Part shown: piece by piece, positions 37,776-51,469 of the stretch
How positions within the stretch are numbered: the first letter of the stretch is position 1
Layout of the letters: every line of letters begins with the position of its first letter
Source: Diplocarpon mali
Taxonomy: Eukaryota; Ascomycota; Leotiomycetes; Helotiales; Drepanopezizaceae
Length of the DNA stretch: 64,000 nt
Reading direction: 5' to 3'
Assembly (NCBI GenBank): GCA_024741835.1
Contig: JAENRP010000134.1
Location: forward strand, 46,220-110,219
Translations under genes and position numbers: made by a program
Notes under the pieces: generated by a model
Databases searched by the model: none
What the model was told of the DNA's origin: nothing
Seen by the model: only the letters and a program-made list of their open reading frames with translations

Positions 37776-38235
37776 TGCCTAGCAAGCGCTAGGACGATTG
37801 CGCCAGGGTTGCAGCTCCTAAAGGAGCGCTAGCGACCTAGCGCAAAGTTAGTATAACGTAGGGTATAGGGACTCTAAGGGTCTTACTTTGCAAAGGCGGC
37901 CAGGGCTATAATAAGCAAGAGTTCCTTTTATATTTAAAAATTATTAGTATAAAGATGATATTTTTAAATAATAAAGGAGGGTTGTTTTTAAAAGAAGGGA
38001 AAGAGAACCTTTGCAATAGAAATACTCTATAGAAAGCCTAATAGAGCATTAGTATAGAATTACAAAGATTCTTAAGCGCGCTTATTGCTTATAGTAACCT
38101 TTCTTATTTTAAAAGGAACGACCTTTAAAGGGGTAGTATATAAGATAGAGCCTCTTTTCCTTATAATTGCTATTCTTTCTTTTATTTTATTTATATAACT
38201 AAGCGATTTTAAAAGCATCGCTTAATTAAGAGGTA

Positions 38236-38433
38236 TATTATATAGAATAGGCAGAGTCTCTACTTATTCTAAAGACCCTTTATATAACTCCTATTAAGTT
38301 ATAGACTCTCCCTTTTCTTTCTAAAGTCTCCTTATTAGATATATACTAGATAATAATACAATTAATCATCTTTATCTATATTAGCGAGCCTCCTAAGCGA
38401 CCTAATAAAGGCCCTCCAGCCGACCGCACTACA
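38236..38433 (+). repeat. 3' LTR of Copia-A copy 1
   Basis: The 198 bp end GACCGCACTACA and are followed by the GCTTC duplication at 38434-38438. Confidence 0.86.
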
Positions 38434-39163
38434 GCTTCTTAAGCGCCTCTGCTTCTAAATAGCCTAATTGAAGGTGCTAAATATCTATTAAATCGTTCCT
38501 AGCTCTTAGGAATACGCTATTCCTTAAGGGTTTATATTAGCTTCGCAAATGCTATTATAAAGTAGGGAAAGCTAAGCAGATTGGTTAAGTATAGTATAGC
38601 GAGTTAAAAGCGTTATAAAAGTTGATAGGCTTATATTCAAATACTATAACATTCGACTTATACTCTAGCTACTTCACAACTACGTTATTATCTACTATAC
38701 CCCTTTAAAGCGTTACGTCTAAGCCTATATACTATACCCTAGCCTTCTTTAAAAGAGGCTTTAAGATAATATTAATATTAAACCTATTTATAAGCGCTAT
38801 ATTCCTAAGCTCTAAGTCTCCTCTATTAGTAAGAATCCCTTTTATCAAACGTATACCCCTCCCCCTTATTAGTAGACTTAAGCTCCCCGCCTCTATATAG
38901 TCCTAGGGATATGCGATTTTCAATAATCTAGGAATTAAAAGCTCCTCTTAATTAATAAGGTGCGTCGCAGCGCAGTTATCGAGTAGGATTATATTCGAGA
39001 GAGCGTAAGGAGCTTTAAGGGTAGAGTATATTCCTAAGGTAAAGTCTTTAAAGAGAGCTAGATCTAAGAGGGCAGCGATAATCTTAGATTTACCGCTCTT
39101 TAAAGCTTCAGCAGATGTTCTTTCTTTAAATTAATCTATAAGAGCTTATTTAATATAAGAAAG
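38434..39163 (-). pseudogene. Copia-B protease region
   Basis: This 730-bp piece of Copia-B lies between Copia-A copies 1 and 3. The minus strand reads KERTSAEALKSGKSKIIAAL and then the Copia protease active-site block LLDNCAATHLIN near 38990-38955, with the catalytic Asp still present. It joins in frame to 6360 (integrase side). Confidence 0.72.
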
Positions 39164-39361
39164 TGTGGTGCGGTCGGCTGGAGGGCCTTCATTAGGTCGC
39201 TTAAGAGGCTCGCAGAAGTAGAAGAAGATGATTGATTATATTATTATCTAGTATATATATAATAAGGAGACTTCGGAAAGAAAAGGGAGAGTTTATAACT
39301 TAATAGGAGTTATATAAAGGGTCTTTAAAATAAGTAGAGACTTTGCCTATTTTATATAATA
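39164..39361 (-). repeat. Left (3') LTR of Copia-A copy 3
   Basis: It starts TGTGGTGCGGTCGGC, the unmutated form of this LTR end. The other end is heavily RIP-altered (TTTTATATAATA). Confidence 0.86.
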
Positions 39362-39824
39362 TATCCCTTAATTAGGCGATACTTTTAAAATCACTTAGCT
39401 ATATAGATAAAATAAAAGAAAGAATAGCAGTTATAAGAAAAAGAGGCTTTATCTTATATATTGCCCCTTTAAAAGTTATTCCTTTTAAAATAAGAAAGGT
39501 CGCTATAAGCAATAAGTGCGCTTAGGAATCTTTGCAATTCTATACTAGTACTCTATTAGGCTTCTTATAGAGTATTTCTATTACAGAGGTTCTCCTTCCC
39601 TTTTTTTAAAAATAACCTTCCTTTATTATTTAAAAATATCGTCTTTATATTAATAATTTTTAAATATAAAAGGAACTCTTACTTATTATAGCCTCGGCCG
39701 CCTTTATAAAGTAAGACCCTTAGAGTCCTTATACCTTGTATTATATTAACTTTGCGCTAAGTCGCTAGCGCTCCTTTAGGAACTGCAACCTTAGCGCAAT
39801 CGTCCTAGCGCCTGCTAAGTAATA

Positions 39825-40576
39825 AGCCGCCGCTGCTATCGCCCTTACCGCCGCCGCTACCCCTACTGCCGCTGCCGCCACCTAAGAGCCCTGCTCCTAT
39901 TGCGTACTATATGCCTAAGCTTATAATAGAGTATAATAATATATATATATATTATATTGCATATAAGAGTACTAGCAATCTCGATTATTAGTGCTTTAAT
40001 AGTACCTTTAGTATATATTACATTTATTATATAGTATTAAGTAATAGCTGCTAGTAGGCTAGCAGACCTCTCCTTACCTCTTAAGAGGCTGTTATATCGG
40101 CCTGCGCCTATAGTACCTTTAAAGAGGAGGTAGTACTACTGCTTAATATAGTAAAAGGTATGCTCTAGAGCTTCTATAGTACATTTATTAAGTCTTATTA
40201 AGTTTTAAGCTGATTTTAAAAGATAGAAGCGATTAGACCCTAGTGCTATAAGGGCCTGCCACTCTTACGAGTAGTAGTATTACTACCTCCCCTGCTCTTA
40301 GTATACTATTCCTATTCGCTCCTAGCCCCTTTGGCTTAGACCTATTCACCCTTATCGCTACTGCTGCTCCTATCCCCTTTGCTTCTACTATCGCAGCTGC
40401 TGCTATAGTCTCCCTATTTATCTCCTTAGCCCTTGCTATCGCTGCGCCTATTCTTACCGCCGCCCCTACCACCTTTGCTCCTATCGCCTCTGCTGCACCC
40501 TTTGCCTTCGCCTTTGCTATTGCTAGTATATTTGCCAGCAGGCCTCTGGCCAAGGGAGTGCTAGTAGGCCTCTTTT
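39825..40576 (+). pseudogene. Antisense Cys-motif ORF and Ala-rich tract of Copia-A copy 3
   Basis: The frame opposite to pol starts in a CCG/GCT-rich tract (39825-39895) and reads PKSPAPIAYYMPKL. The Cys motif follows at 39944-40051, here largely Tyr through RIP but with CFNS and the final Cys kept, then FKEEVVLLLN near 40113-40142. From about 40215 to 40576 comes the Ala-rich tract open on both strands (minus-strand frame 40553-40233). No indels occur relative to copy 2 within the Cys motif. Confidence 0.6.
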
Positions 40577-41049
40577 AAAAGGAGATCTATATAAAGCTCT
40601 TAGCTATAGTATCTTAACTCCTGGCCTTAGCTAGGAGAATTTGAGAAAGGGTCGCGCCTTATAATAGTAGCTTAAGAACATTACCTATTTTATATTTTTA
40701 AAAAAGGAGAAGCTTCTATAGTACGCTTTATAAGAGAAAATAAATAAATATAATTATAAAAGAGTAAGAGCTTATAAGTATAAGTCTTTTAATAATAAGT
40801 GACTACTTATTAATAAGTGCAAGTTGCTAAACGATTATTTAAAAGCTTTAGAAGTTTAATAAATAAATAAAGCTCTTAAACTTCTAGCGGTCTAGGTTCT
40901 TAATAAGCCTATCTGCGTATATCTCCTTAATAAAGAGGTAGATTATTTAAAAGCTTCCTTTCTAATACTTTTAATAGATTTATATATTACTAATTTCGAT
41001 ATATTAAAGGCTTATCTTAATCTTCTTATTCTTTATAACAATTAGATAA

Positions 41050-42160
41050 ATCGTCTATTAGTTGTTATAATATATATTCTATTTAAAGAAGAAGTCTATG
41101 CGAATCTCCTTAAAGAGGCGTTTTATAGCTATTATCTCCTTTATAATAGAAACTATACTATAGAGTTCTACTTTAGTAGAGGAGAGCGTAATAGTCGCTT
41201 AGCGATTCGCTTTTCAAATAATCAGTCCTTTAAATAGGAAGAAGACATATCCTTAAGAGGATCTGCAGGTCTTTTAATTATCTTTAAAAGAAGCATTTAA
41301 AGATGCGACCAATTGGTATTCCCTAGCCTTAAAGCTATAGGCAATTCTTAAGAAGCGCGTATTATATAAGTATTAAAGCGTCTAATCCATAGCTAAAAGG
41401 TACTTAAAGCTTAGATTAATTAAAAAGAAAGATAATTAGAAGACTATAAACGCAATATCTAAGCGTATTATAATTGCTATATAAAGAATAGAGTCTATTT
41501 TCTCTTAGTACTCCTTTACCTTTTTTAAAAAAGCTTGCCCTAAGTTCTTAATAAACTCCTTCTTTAACAATAGAGTATTAGGCACTCTTCTTATATTAGC
41601 TTTAAACTTTTAAGCGATCTTCTTAATATAAGTATTATAAACTAAGGAGATCCTCTTTGCCTTTCTATCTTAAATAATCTTTACTTTAAGGAACTAGGAG
41701 ATATCTCCTATAATAGTAAGCTTATATGCCCTCTTTAGGTCTTTAATCAGACGAGTCGCCTGATCTAAGTTAAAGGCCTTATATAATACTTAAATATTAT
41801 CGATATAAAATGCTATAAAGACTATATAATCCTTTATTATAAAAATATAAAACTCCTCGCCTAATGGCTCGAGTTAAAGGCCCTTAAGCGTTCCTGCGAA
41901 GTTCCTATACTATAGCGCTAAAGAGTCTTTTAGCCTATAAAGCGCGCGGTCCAGTTCTACTACTATACTAAGGCGCTTAAAGCTATTTAATAGGAAGTAT
42001 ATAACTAAAGCACTCCTTAGGTCTTTAAAAGCATTAATAAATGCATTAATAATATCAAATTGCTTTACTTCTATATTAAAGTATATAGCAAGCGCTATTA
42101 GTACTTTAAAAGACCTTGCTATAAGCGTAGCTATATAGGTTAAGAAAATTGAAGCTTTAT
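41050..42160 (-). pseudogene. Copia-A copy 3 reverse transcriptase and RNase H
   Basis: Colinear with the RT and RNase H of the other Copia-A copies; stops are TAA/TAG. Confidence 0.72.
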
Positions 42161-43479
42161 CTTAAAGATCCCTTTATATAATTAGCTATAATCGGCACTT
42201 TAAAAGCTTGCTAAAGCTATTGACCTTATAGGTAAAAACCTATTTTAATAGTATTAGTAAGGGCTTTAAGTAATCCTTTTATACAATTCTCTAGCAACTT
42301 TAAGATTCTAAATTCCTAATTTCTTAGCGCCCTCCTTTCTTAAATCATTTGCTAAAAGGGTACTTCTTTAAGTCTAGCTATCCTTTTAGAAGCTTTAGTA
42401 AAGAGCCTTAGTGCTATAAGCGGTTAAGAGACTACGCTCTATCCTTTGCTTAACTATCAATTGCAGCTTTAATAATTATATAAACTATCAAATAGTCCTT
42501 CCTATCCTCCCTTATTTATTTATTTATTTAAAAGGTTGATATAAACTCTTATATATATAAGGAGTAAGGTAGATTAATATTACTTTAAGAGAGTATATGC
42601 TTTAAAGTAGTAGCGTATACTTTTAAAGTCTTCTATTGCTTAATACTTAAGTATCTTATCCTCTTTTACCTAAGAAGAGGGAGTTCCTCTTTGCGCTTTT
42701 CTCTATAGGTCTTTTCCTCTATTTTTATTATTGCTAAAGGTTCCTTTAAGAGTCTAGGTAACTCTATCTCTTAAGCTTATAGTCTTTAAGCTAGTATTAC
42801 AACTTAAGGTATTATATTATTAAAGCCTACTCCTTTTACTAGGTCGCTTCTTATAAGACTATTAAAGCTCCTCTTAGATCTTAGCAATAATACCTCTAGC
42901 CTTTTACTAGAGTTTACTAAGGCTTGCCTTTATAATTGAAGACTTTATTTTAAAGCCTTTAAGCCATCTCTATTCCTATATAAAATAGTAGCTAAAGATC
43001 TGCCGATCGCCTTATAGAACTTGTCTTTAAAGACTCCCTTAAAGTCGTTTATAGTTCCTTCTTTAGTAGGGCCTTTATAAGGAATTATTACCCTTAAGCT
43101 TTAATTGCTATTTGCCTTTTTAAAGACTAGCGAAGTAGCTTTTAGTTCGCTTACTTCTACCCTTAAGTTTCTAAGCGGGTCTTTTAAAGAATTTGGATTT
43201 AAGTTAAGGCCTTTTATATTATTAGTTAAAGGCTATAGAGTAGCATTGGTCTATAATATAAGCTCTTCTTATATAGCGGCTTCTTTTATAGCGATTGCGT
43301 TCGGCCCTGCGATAAGCTCTAATTCCTTAAAAATGCTTTCGAACTTAGCGTCCTAAGCTCCCTCTCCCTCTTTAATTAATTGGAAGGTTGTCTTAAGTTC
43401 CTAGTACGATATAAGGTTTGCGCGCTTAGCTTTTGGACTATAAAAGAGAGACTTATTAAATTCAATATTATAAGTTGTT

Positions 43480-46340
43480 ATTACTCGCTAAAGTATAGGA
43501 ACTTAGATTTTATAAATATTAAAGGTAATATATCTAATTAAGTAACTTAAGTACCTTTATAATTCAATTTTAAAGGTTTAGTAGTCCCTTCCTACCTCCT
43601 TCTCTCTAATTAAAAGGTATGCGCAAGCGCTATATATATAAATATAACTCCAATTAGGCTTTAAGCTTTCTATTATCTATTTAATAAGCAGCGGCTTATA
43701 AAATCGAAAATACTACTTAAACTAACTATAAAGAGCCTTACTTAATAAGATTATCTTTTTCTTAATAAGTAGGAAGATATTATAAAGGTATATAGTAGCC
43801 TTTATAACCTTTGGCCAAAGGCTTACTAAAAGCCTAGCGTAGATCCTTATTTTAATAAAGCATTTAATTAACTCCTTTCTTACTTACTCTACGCCTCTAT
43901 TTAATTAGTATATATAAGTAAGAGTAAGCTTTAAATCGATTCCCTCCTCTTTTACCTATCTTTAGTACTCTATAAGAGAGTCTTTCCTTAGGAAGATCAC
44001 TAAAGTGTTATTATCTTACCTAATCTTGCAAATTGAAAGCCTATATTAGCGTTTTACCTATGCTTCAAAGGCCTAAAGGACCTTTATAACTATATCTCTA
44101 TCCTTCGATCTTAGTAAGAATATCTAAAGTATACTACTATACTTGTCCTTAATTAAAAGAACTTATAAGCAACTATTATATAAGTTATTTAAAAAGTTAA
44201 AGAGATCTTAAGAGATCTTAAAGAAGGGCTTTAAAGATCGGTTCTTAAAAGTAGCATAAGAAATAACTTACTTAATAGACGCTATTACGTATATAAGGCA
44301 CTCTAGCCTTTGTATTCCCTTGATTTTTACTCCCTTAGCGCACTTGACTAGCACTTAAAGAGCCTTTACGCCTAAGTGGCTAGCGCAAAGGTGCTAAGTA
44401 TATGCGTTATTATCTTATATCCTAATAGGTATATAGCTAAACTAGAACTTATTATAAAGTGTTATCTTAACTATAGGAAATGCTATTAAGGTAGAGAAGT
44501 TATATTAAAGTATATTTAAGAGATTTAAATAGTTGATAGGCTTATATTTAAAGAAAACGAGATTATGGCAATACTTTAATTAAGCTCGCTTTATAGAATC
44601 TCTAATACTCCTAAAGCGCAAAGTAAGGTCTACTTTAAAGTACTAAAAACCCTTATCCGCAAAGAGCCTCTTTAAGATAATATTAATAGTAAACTCCTTT
44701 ATAATAGCAATATTATAAAGCGTTATCCTTATAAGAGAGCCATTATACTATAAAAGAGAGTCTGCTATATATCTATTACCTCTTTTAATAATTAGAAGTC
44801 TTAAGGTACTTGCTTTAATATATTGCTGCGAGTCGCTAAAAGGCTTAAAGGTGCTTGTAATAAGTAAATCCTTCGAATTAATAATATAAGTAGCTGCGCA
44901 ATTGTTAAGGAGCGTACTTAAGGAAAGCGAGTAGTGTTCTAGCTTAAAGAGGTAGTAGATATTGAATAATTCTTTAAAAGCGTCAAAGGCAAAGGGATCT
45001 ATTACTATAAAGACTGGTGAGTTCTCCCTTTTGCTTAAATTATCCTTTTTAAAGGCTGAAGCCTTTCTCTTAAATTTATTAATTGCTATTATTATAATAT
45101 CATTTTCCTTAAGCCATACTTAAAGACCTTTGAATTGGTCTCTTGCGTTTAACGCCTTTTGTATTTATAAGACCTCCTCTTGCAAAGGGAGAACCTTTAT
45201 ATTTTCCTTACGCCTATCTATAGTATATAATAGTTTCCGATAGTCCTAGGGCTTCTAATAATGATTTTTAAAGCCTCTATAAGGGCACTTAGGCCTAATC
45301 TTCCTTCTAAAGCTTATAGAGCGATTTTAGGAGCTGCTTGCTAGAGCCTGCGAAGGTGTTTTAGCATCTAAGAGAGACTTTTAAGTAGTAAAAACTACTA
45401 GCCCTTTATTATTAATCGCTCTATTAGATTCAATGCTTGCTAAGGCGCGGCTTAGCTGCATTAAGTCGTACTTATATAAGGTTCCTATCTACTTATTAAT
45501 AATGATTTCCTCCTTTAAGCGAGTCGCTTAACTTAAATTAATCTTTATTATAACTAAGTCTAAAAAGTTAATAACTCCTAGTCTCCCTTTAATCTTAAGG
45601 AGATTATATTATTCTATTAAGTAGTACGCCTCCTGCTACTCCTAGATCTACTGCTAAGTATTAGTTCTTCTAGTTTTACCTTAGTATAATATATCGTAGT
45701 ACTAGAGCCTTATCTAAGACTAAATAGCCTTATCGGAAGGCGTAATATCACACTTTAAAATAGATACTAGGCTTTAGAGTAAGAGTTGCTGGTTTACTAA
45801 ATTAATATATAGGTTGTTAGCAGGGGTTCCACTTATAAGAGTATCTCTATTAGGTATTAAAGAGGAGAGCTTCTTAGCTTGGATTTGTACTTAAGCTATT
45901 GCAGAAGCTAAGAGCGTTCTATCAACAGTCTTAAAGACCTATTTTAAGAATAGTTTATAGTATTTACATTAGGTCTTCTAAGTCTCCTTGCGAATATAGT
46001 ACTCCTTTATTAGGATTTTATATTCATCTTTAATATCCTTATATAAAGCCTATAGAAAAGGAGCCTTTAATAGGTCTCCTAAGGGAAAGCGGGCGTAAAT
46101 CTATTTAAATAGAGTCGCTATATACTTTTTATATAACCTTATATATGCTATGCAAAGGTTAGCTATTTCTAGTTCCTTAAGCTCTTATATAAAAGGAGCT
46201 TAAGGCTCGGTCTTTATAATTGACTTAAATAGGAGTCTTAAATTAGTAAAAATAGTAATATTATAAAGCTTAGTGAAGAATATATATTTACTAAACCACT
46301 TCACTTAAAAGGCAAAGGTATTAAAGCAAGGCTTAAAGAT
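43480..46340 (-). pseudogene. Copia-A copy 3 gag, protease and integrase
   Basis: The minus strand follows the same order as copies 1 and 4: gag, protease with the NCAA block, then integrase. Frames are broken by RIP-type stops throughout. Confidence 0.7.
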
Positions 46341-46563
46341 ACTTAAAGATTTAGATATATTAAATAGAGTCTAGTGAAAAAGGTTAGGTATATAAATAAA
46401 GTTTATAAATAAGGTTCGATTGGAAATTAGAGATTTATTAATTAAAAATAAAAGTCCTTTAAGTTGTTATAAATACTCGAAAAGTCGGTTAGGAGCTCGA
46501 AAGGCCCTTTAGCCAGTTGTATGCGAAGAGAAAGCATATTAAAATGCTTATAGGACTTATAAC

Positions 46564-46761
46564 TATAGTACAGTTAGCTAAAGGGCCTTTATTAGGTCGC
46601 TTAAGAGGCTCGCAAAAGTAGGAAAAGATAATTGATTATATTATTATCTAATATATATATAGTAAAGAGACTTCGGAAAGAAAAGGGAGAGTCTATGACT
46701 TAGCAGGAGTCACGTGGAGGGTCTCCAGAATAAGTGGAGACTCCGCCTATTCTGTACGATA
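46564..46761 (-). repeat. Right (5') LTR of Copia-A copy 3
   Basis: 198 bp; ends CTGTACGATA and is followed by GAAAG. On the element strand the ACGTGACTCC block is intact. Confidence 0.86.
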
Positions 46762-46870
46762 GAAAGCTTAGCTCAAAGCTCTCTCCATTCTAAGGAAGCA
46801 AGGTTTTCATACGTTCTTTTAACCTTGTTATAGCTAAGGAGGTTTTAAAGCGTACCTTCCTTAGCGCTAG
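46762..46870 (-). pseudogene. Copia-B fragment between copies 3 and 4 (gag to protease linker)
   Basis: This 109-bp piece of the host element lies between the GAAAG duplication of copy 3 and the GCTAG duplication of copy 4 (46866-46870). Across copy 3 it joins in frame to the protease region at 39163. Confidence 0.7.
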
Positions 46871-47068
46871 TGTCGTGTAGAATGGGCGGAGTCTCCACTT
46901 ATTCTGGAGACCCTCTACGTGACTCCTACTAAGTCATAGACTCTCCCTTTTCTTTCCGAAGTCTCCTTACTATATATATATTAGATAATAATATAATCAA
47001 TCATCTTTATCTATATTAGCGAGCCTCTTAAGCGACCTAATAAAGGCCCTTTAGCCGACCGCACCATA
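46871..47068 (+). repeat. 5' LTR of Copia-A copy 4
   Basis: Starts TGTCGTGTAGAATGGG and ends GACCGCACCATA. Confidence 0.87.
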
Positions 47069-47289
47069 GTTATAAGCCCTATAAGCACTTTAATATGCTT
47101 TCTCTTTGCATACAACCGGCTAAAGGGCCCTTCGAGCTCCTAACCGACTTTTCGAGTACTTATAACGACTCAAAGGACCTTTATTTTCAATTAATAAATC
47201 TCTAATTTCCGATCGAACCTTATTTGCAAACCTTATTTATATACCTAACCTTTTTCACTAGACTCTATTTAAAATATCTAACTCTTTAA

Positions 47290-50160
47290 GCATCTCCAAG
47301 CCTTGCTTTAATACCTTTGCCTTTTAAGTAAAGTAGTTTAATAAATATATATTCTTCGCTAAGCTCTATAATATTACCATTTTTGCCGATCCGAGACTCC
47401 TATTTAAGTCAATTATAGAGACTGAGCCTTAAGCTCCTTCTATATAGGAGCTTAAGGAACTGGAAACGGCTAACCTTTGCGTAGTATACGCGAGGTCATA
47501 TAAAGAGTATGCAGCGACTCTATCTAAATAGATTTACGCCCGCTTTCCCTTAGGAGATCTGTTAAAGGCTCTTCTTCTATAGGCTTCTTATAAGGATATT
47601 AAGGATGAATATGAAATCCTAATAAAGGAGCACCACCTACGCAAGGAAACTTAGAAGACCTAATGCAAATACTATAAGCTACTCTTAGAATAGGTCTTTA
47701 AGACCGTCGATAGAACGCTCCTAGCTTCTGCGATAGCTTAAGCATAAATCCAAGCTAAGAAGCTTTCCTCCTTAATATCTAATAGAGATACTCCTATAAA
47801 TGGAACCACTACTAATGACCCGCATGCTAATTTGGTTAACTAGCAACTCTTACTCTAAGGCCTAGTATCTATCTTAAAGTGTGATATTGCGCCTTCTAAT
47901 AAGGCTATTTAGTCTTAGATAAGGCTTTAATACTGCGATATACTACGCTAAGGTAAAACTAGAAGAATTAATACTTAGTAGTAGATCTAGGAGTAGTAGG
48001 AAGCGTACCGCTTAGTAGAGTAATATAGTCTTCTTAAGATTAAAGGGAGACTGAGAGTTACTAACTTTTTAGACTTAATTGTAATAAAGATCAATCTGAG
48101 TTAGGCGACTCGCTTAAAGGAGGAAATTATTACTAACAAGTAGATAGGAACCCTATGCAAGTACAACCTAATGCAGCTAAGCCGCGCCCTAGCAGGTATT
48201 GAATCTAATAGAGCGATCGATAATAAAGGGCTAGTAGTTTTTACTACTTAAGAGTCTCTCCTAGATGCCGAAACCCCTTCGCAAGCTCTAGCGAGCAGCT
48301 CCTAAAATCGCTCTATAAGCTCTAGGAGGGAGATCAGGCCTAAGTGCCCTTATAGAGGCTTTAAAAATCACTATTAGAAGCCCTAGGACTATCGGAAACT
48401 GTTATATACTATAAATAGGCGTAAGGAAAATATAAAGGTTCTCCCCTTGCAAGAGGAGGTCCTATGAATACAAAAGGCTTTAAACGCAAGAGACCAGTTC
48501 AAGGGTCTCCGAGCATAGCTTAAGGAGAATGATATTGCGGTAATAGCAATTAATAAATTTAAAGGAAAGGCTTCAGCCTTTAAGGAGGATAGTTCAAGTA
48601 GCAAAAGGGAGAACTCACCAGTCTTTATAATAATAGATCCCTCTGCCTTTAACGCTTTTAAAGAATCGTTTAACGTCTACCACCTCTTTAAGCTAGAACG
48701 CCACCCGCTCTCTTTAAGTACGCTCCTTAATAATTGCGCAGCTACTCATATTATTAATTCGAAGGATTTACTTATTGCAAGCACCTTTAAGCCTTTTAGC
48801 GACTTGTAGCAATATATTAAAGTAAGTACCTCAAGACTCCTAATTATTAGGAGAGGTAATAGATATATAGCGGACTCTCTTCTATAGCGTAATAGCTCTC
48901 TTATAAGGATAACGCTTTGCAATATTGCTATTATAAAGGAGTTTACTACTAATATCATCTCAAAGAGGCTCCTTGCAGATAAGGGTTTTTAGTACTCTAG
49001 GGTAGACCTTACTTTACGCTCTAAGAGCATTAGAGATTCTATAAAGCGAGCTTAGTTAAAGCATTACTATAATCTCATTTTCTTTAAATATAAGCCTATT
49101 AACTATTTGGATCTTTTAAATATACTTCAATATAACTTCTCTACTTTAATAGCGTTCCCTATAGCTAAGACGACGCTCTATAATAGGTTCTAGTCTAACT
49201 ATACACCTACTAAGGTATAGGATAATAACATATACACTTAGCACCTTCGCGCTAGCTACCTAGGCGCAGAGGCTCTTTAAGCGCTAGTTAAGTGCGCTAG
49301 GGGAGTGAAGATCAGGGGAATACAAAGGCTAGAGTGCCCTATATGCGTAGTAGCATCTGCTAAGCAAGTTATTTCTTACGCTACCTTTAAGAACCGATCT
49401 CTGAGGCCCTTCTTTAGGATCTCTTAAGATCTTTTTAACTTTTTAAATAATTTGTATAATAGTTGCTTATAGGTTCTTTTAATTAAGGATAAGTATAGCG
49501 GTATGCTTTAGACGTTCCTACTAAGATTAAAGGGCAGAGACGTAGTTATAGAGGTCCTTTAGGCCTTTGAAGCATAGGTGAAACGCCAATATAGGCTTTC
49601 CATTTGCAAAATCAGATAAGATAATAATACTTTAGTGATCTTCCTAAGGGAAGACTCTCTTATAGAGTACTAGAGATAGGTAAAAGAGGAGGGAATCGAT
49701 TTAGAGCTTACTCTTGCCTATATATACTAATCTAATAGAGGCGTAGAGCGAGCAAGAAGGGAGTTGATTAAACGCTCTATTAAAATGAGGATCTATACTA
49801 GGCTTTTAGCAAGCCTTTGGCCGGAGGTTGTAGAGGCTGCTATATACCTTTATAATATCTCCTTACTTACTAGGAAGAAGATGATCTTACTAAGCGAGGC
49901 TCTCTATAGTTGGTTTAAGTAGTATTTTCGATTTTATAAGCTGCTGCTTATTAAGTAGATGACGGCAAGCTTAAAGCCCGACTAAAGTCGCATTTATACA
50001 TATAGCGCTTGCGTATACCCTTTAATTAAGGAGAGGGAGGCGGGAAGGGACTGCCGAACCTTTAAAATTGAACTATAAGGGCACTTAGGTTACTTAATTA
50101 GATATATTACTTTTAATGTTTATAGAATCTAGGTTCCTATGCTCTAGCAAGTAATAACGA
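47290..50160 (+). pseudogene. Copia-A copy 4 gag, protease and integrase
   Basis: Gag ends with a knuckle-like block (KCPYRGFKNHY, near 48337-48370). The protease active site reads NNCAATHIINSKDL near 48730, so the catalytic Asp is Asn. Integrase follows with AKQVIS.ATFKNRSLRPFF and, near the end, YLYNISLL. Nearly all stops are TAG/TAA at Gln or Trp positions. Confidence 0.75.
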
Positions 50161-51469
50161 CTTATAATATCGAATTCGATAAGTCTCTCTTCTATAGTCC
50201 AGAAGCTAAGCGCGTAAACCTTATATTGCGCTAGGAACTTAAGATAACCCTCCAATTGATTAGAAAGGGAGAGGGAGCTTAAGACGCTGAATTCGAAGGC
50301 ATTTTCGAGGAATCAGAGCTTATCGCAAGGCCGAACGCAATCGCTGCAGAAGAAGCCGCTATATAGGAAGAGCCTATATTATAGACCAACGCTGCTCTAT
50401 AGCCTTTAACTAATGATATAGAAGGCCTTAACTTAAATCCAAATTCTCTAAGAGACTTGCCTAGAAACTCAAGGGTAGAAGCAAGCGAATTAGAAGCCAC
50501 TTCGCTAGTCTTTAAGAAGGCAAATAGTAACCAAAGCTTAGGGGTAATAATTCCTTATAGAGGCCCTATTAAAAAAGGAACTATAGATAACTCTAAGGAA
50601 GTCTTTAAAGATGAATTCTATAAGGCGATCGGCAGATCTTTAGCCGCTATTTTACATAAGAATAGAGATGGCTTAAGGGCTTTAAGATAGAGTCTTCAGT
50701 TATAAAGGCAGGCCCTAGTAAACTCTGGTAGAAGGCTAGAGGCACTGCTACTAAGATCTGGGAGGAGCTCTAACAGTCTTATAAGAAGCGATCTAGTAAG
50801 AGGAGTAGGCCTTAATAATATAATACCTTAAGTTATAATACTAGCTTAAAGACTATAGGCTTAGGAGATAGAGCCACCTAGACTCCTAGAGGAACCTCTA
50901 GTAATAATAAAAATAAAGGAGGAGACCTATAGAGAAAAGCGCAAGGAGGAACTCCTTCTTCTTAAGTAAAAGAGGATAAGACGCTTAAGCGTTAAGTAAT
51001 AGGAGACTTCAAAAGTGTATACTACTGCTCTAGAGCATATGCTCTTTTAAAGCAATATTAATTTACCTTGCTCCTTATATGCGTAGGAGTTTATATCGAC
51101 CTTCTAGGCGAATGAATAAACAAGGGAGGATAGGAAGGACTATTTAATAGTTTATGCAATTGTTAAAGCTGCAGTTAATAGTTGGGCAAAGGATAGAGCG
51201 CAGTCTCTTAACCGCCTATAGCACTAAGGCTCTCTACCGAAGCCTCCGAAAGGATAGCTAGACCTAGAGAAGCACCCTTTTAGCGAACGATTTAAGGAAG
51301 AAGGGCGCTAGGAGATTAGGAATTTAGAATCTCAGAGTTGCTAGAGAATCGTGCAAAGGGATTACTCAAAGCCCCTGCCGATACTATTAAAATGGGTTTT
51401 TACCTATAAGGTCAATAGCTCTAGCGAGCTTCTAAAGTGCCAATTACAGCTAGTTATGCAAGGGGATCT

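Larger units (their letters stand above)
6361..38433 (+). mobile_element. Copia-A copy 1, interrupted by two insertions
   Basis: This plus-strand Ty1/Copia element is bounded by 198-bp LTRs and the 5-bp duplication GCTTC. Its sequence lies in three pieces, 6361-9660, 12610-13320 and 34859-38433, split by the gag-only LTR element and by Copia-A copy 2. Together the pieces make about 7.6 kb, the same as the two uninterrupted copies (39164-46761 and 46871-54442). The order is gag, protease, integrase, RT, RNase H, then a 1.5-kb 3' region with an antisense ORF. All frames are broken by RIP-type stops. Confidence 0.88.
39164..46761 (-). mobile_element. Copia-A copy 3, uninterrupted
   Basis: This 7598-bp reverse-strand element has LTRs at 39164-39361 and 46564-46761 and a GAAAG duplication (39159-39163, 46762-46766). 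Minus-strand order: gag (about 46340-45170), protease (about 44930-44880), integrase (about 44340-43480), linker, RT (about 42160-41500), RNase H (about 41330-41050), then the 3' region. The zinc-knuckle area and all catalytic regions carry RIP damage. It is one of the two copies that give the undisturbed family structure. Confidence 0.9.
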